Positions 62,916 through 64,000 of a stretch of 64,000 nt of DNA are shown in pieces. A program made the translations under genes and the position numbers. The notes below the pieces were generated by a model, which did no database searches, was not told the origin of the DNA, and was given only the letters and a program-made list of their open reading frames with translations. Origin of the DNA: Salinisphaera hydrothermalis C41B8 (GTDB lineage: Bacteria > Pseudomonadota > Gammaproteobacteria > Nevskiales > Salinisphaeraceae); contig NZ_APNK01000002.1 of assembly GCF_000732535.1 (NCBI RefSeq), positions 1-64,000 of the forward strand. Direction: 5' to 3'. Every line of letters begins with the position of its first letter. Positions within the stretch are counted from its first letter, which is position 1.

Positions 62916-64000
62916 TCAATCGGGCCTCGATGTAGCGATGTCGGCCGCAGGCCTTCCGAGAAGAGAAGCTAGCAGGAAGGTGAAGGTCAGGCCCAGTGCC
63001 AGGGTCAGGCCGAACTCATGCAGCGCCGGGGTATGGCTTAGCCCGAGCAAGCCGAAAGCGAGCAGGGTGGTGGCCACCGACAGGCCCACGGCAAGCATGG
63101 CCGGCGCATGATCCGCCGGGGCGGTGCGCAGGAATATGCCGTAATCCGCGCCCAGGCCAAGCAGCAGAATCAGCGCGACGAGATTGAACAGGGCGAATGT
63201 GGCGCCGGTGGCGGCGAAGATCGCCAGCACGGCGATGCTCGCCAGCGCCGGCGGCAACAACAGGGCAAGCGCACCGCGCGCGCCGAACGCCCGCCATAGC
63301 ACCAGCCAGGCGAGAATATATTCCAGCCCCAGCAGCCACGTCGCCAGGCGCCGATAATGCGCGAGCAGGCTGGATATGCGCGCCACGCTGTCGACGTACT
63401 CGGCGTTCGACTGGTTCGAGATAATCCGATGGAAACGAGCCGCGTCGTTGATCCGATCCACGCGGACGATGGCCGCGTCGCGGCCGTCGACCCGGCCCAG
63501 CCAGAGCCCGCGCAGGCCCAGACTGGCCGGGCTGGCCAGCCAGTCCGACAGGCTCAGCGTCCGGCCTTGGGCCGCGCTGAAGGCTTGTCGCGCCGCGGTG
63601 ATCTTGTCCGGCTTGAATCCGGCCTGGGCAAGAATCTGTGTCAACGGCCCGTGGGGCGCATAGAGGCTTTCGGCCAGGCGGGCATAGTTGGCTTTTTGTG
63701 CGGCCACCGGCGGATAGGCATCGGTAATCGCGCGTACCGAGGCCGCCGGGTTGGGGCCGGCACGAAGCCGGTCCACCAATGTCGTTTCGGTGCTCAGCAC
63801 CTGGGCCGGAGATTGCCCGGTCACCACCACGGCATGCGTTGATAGCGTACTGCCGAGCAGGTTAGCGACCTGGCGATCGGTTTTCAGCAGTTGCGGAGGC
63901 GGGTTGTAGAGCACACGCACGCTGTCGTCCGGCGAGAGTTGCCAGAGCGCGAAACCGCCGAGCACCACTGCCAGGCCGGACAGCCCGGCTACCAGCCGCC
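62916..64000 (-). CDS. MMPL-family (RND-like) exporter, partial
   Basis: The C-terminal 361 codons of a large lipid/polyene exporter; the frame stays open to the right edge, so the start lies outside. Visible parts: the end of the first membrane helix, a long periplasmic domain (SPDDSVRVLYNPPPQLLKTD, ADAYPPVAAQKANY-like region) and the C-terminal RND helices, including GLGADYGIFLRTAPADHAPA, the conserved helix-4 motif. In aryl polyene loci an MMPL protein exports the lipid-linked polyene. It lies directly upstream of the oxidoreductase gene. Confidence 0.9.
   Translation of the reverse strand, partial: RLVAGLSGLAVVLGGFALWQLSPDDSVRVLYNPPPQLLKTDRQVANLLGSTLSTHAVVVTGQSPAQVLSTETTLVDRLRAGPNPAASVRAITDAYPPVAAQKANYARLAESLYAPHGPLTQILAQAGFKPDKITAARQAFSAAQGRTLSLSDWLASPASLGLRGLWLGRVDGRDAAIVRVDRINDAARFHRIISNQSNAEYVDSVARISSLLAHYRRLATWLLGLEYILAWLVLWRAFGARGALALLLPPALASIAVLAIFAATGATFALFNLVALILLLGLGADYGIFLRTAPADHAPAMLAVGLSVATTLLAFGLLGLSHTPALHEFGLTLALGLTFTFLLASLLGRPAADIATSRPD

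Noticed and set aside
61826-62935. Long open frame on the plus strand opposite the FAD oxidoreductase
   Set aside because: No family character, and it mirrors a conserved flavoprotein gene; a shadow of third-position GC.

Overview
The window is GC-rich chromosomal DNA from a gammaproteobacterium. The evidence is the gene set: aat, infA, ftsK-lolA-rarA, serS, CysB/CysG-type sulfur genes, a CrbS/CrbR-type acetate-switch two-component pair, a PilA-type pilin with a sigma-54 promoter, and the tail of an aryl-polyene-like cluster. Dispersed GTAGGTCGG.../...CCGACCTAC palindromes fill nearly every intergenic gap. A halophilic or marine lineage resembling Salinisphaera is my guess only; no 16S rRNA or tRNA gene is visible.

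Layout. (1) 1-3680: the end of an IS21-like element cuts off the 3' part of a class I photolyase gene, which overlaps an Fe-S photolyase/cryptochrome-related gene; a tandem array of ~192-bp palindrome-containing units follows. (2) 3685-5750: a sirtuin, APS kinase (CysC) and a small lipoprotein. (3) 5885-29905: a large Wzx/Wzy-type exopolysaccharide locus: wzb, wza, wzc, a UDP-sulfoquinovose synthase (SqdB/SQD1 type), wzx, three intact GT4 glycosyltransferases plus a WcaI-type one, an FkbM methyltransferase, an AT-rich wzy, a WcaF-type acetyltransferase, gmd, fcl, and two initiating sugar-phosphate transferases (ExoY type and WcaJ type). Its middle (16.6-19.3 kb) is a graveyard: an intact IS3-family element, IS701-like and IS66-like remnants, and pieces of glycosyltransferase genes, one a decayed copy of an intact neighbour. 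A frameshifted fkbM lies at 22.3 kb. (4) 29.9-34.0 kb: a MntA/HepT toxin-antitoxin module between copies of a 154-bp repeat, a 15-codon relic of a second wcaJ 3' end, and divergent nucleotide-sugar epimerase and dehydrogenase genes. (5) 34.3-37.7 kb: a MITE-like element, an unknown protein, a PglL/TfpO-like O-oligosaccharyltransferase and pilin PilA. (6) 37.8-45.9 kb: housekeeping genes infA, aat, a DUF482 protein, ftsK, lolA, vanZ-like, rarA. (7) 46.0-55.7 kb: palindrome arrays, a haloacid dehalogenase, crbR, crbS, a second MITE copy, serS. (8) 55.8-59.2 kb: cysB, a TauE/SafE permease and cysG. (9) 59.6-64.0 kb: PPTase, ketoreductase, DUF3261 lipoprotein, FAD oxidoreductase and an MMPL exporter running off the right edge, in the order expected at the end of an aryl polyene cluster.

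How the genes fit together. The EPS locus makes GDP-fucose (Gmd, Fcl) and, by the best reading, UDP-sulfoquinovose. Assembly starts on undecaprenyl phosphate (WcaJ/ExoY); the glycan is flipped by Wzx, polymerised by Wzy and exported by Wzc-Wza, with Wzb dephosphorylating Wzc. CysC just upstream fits a sulfonated or sulfated polysaccharide. The two features I find most worth following are this sulfoquinovose-plus-fucose locus and a ~270-bp mobile palindrome whose two full copies preserve a 20-bp internal stem through paired compensatory substitutions.
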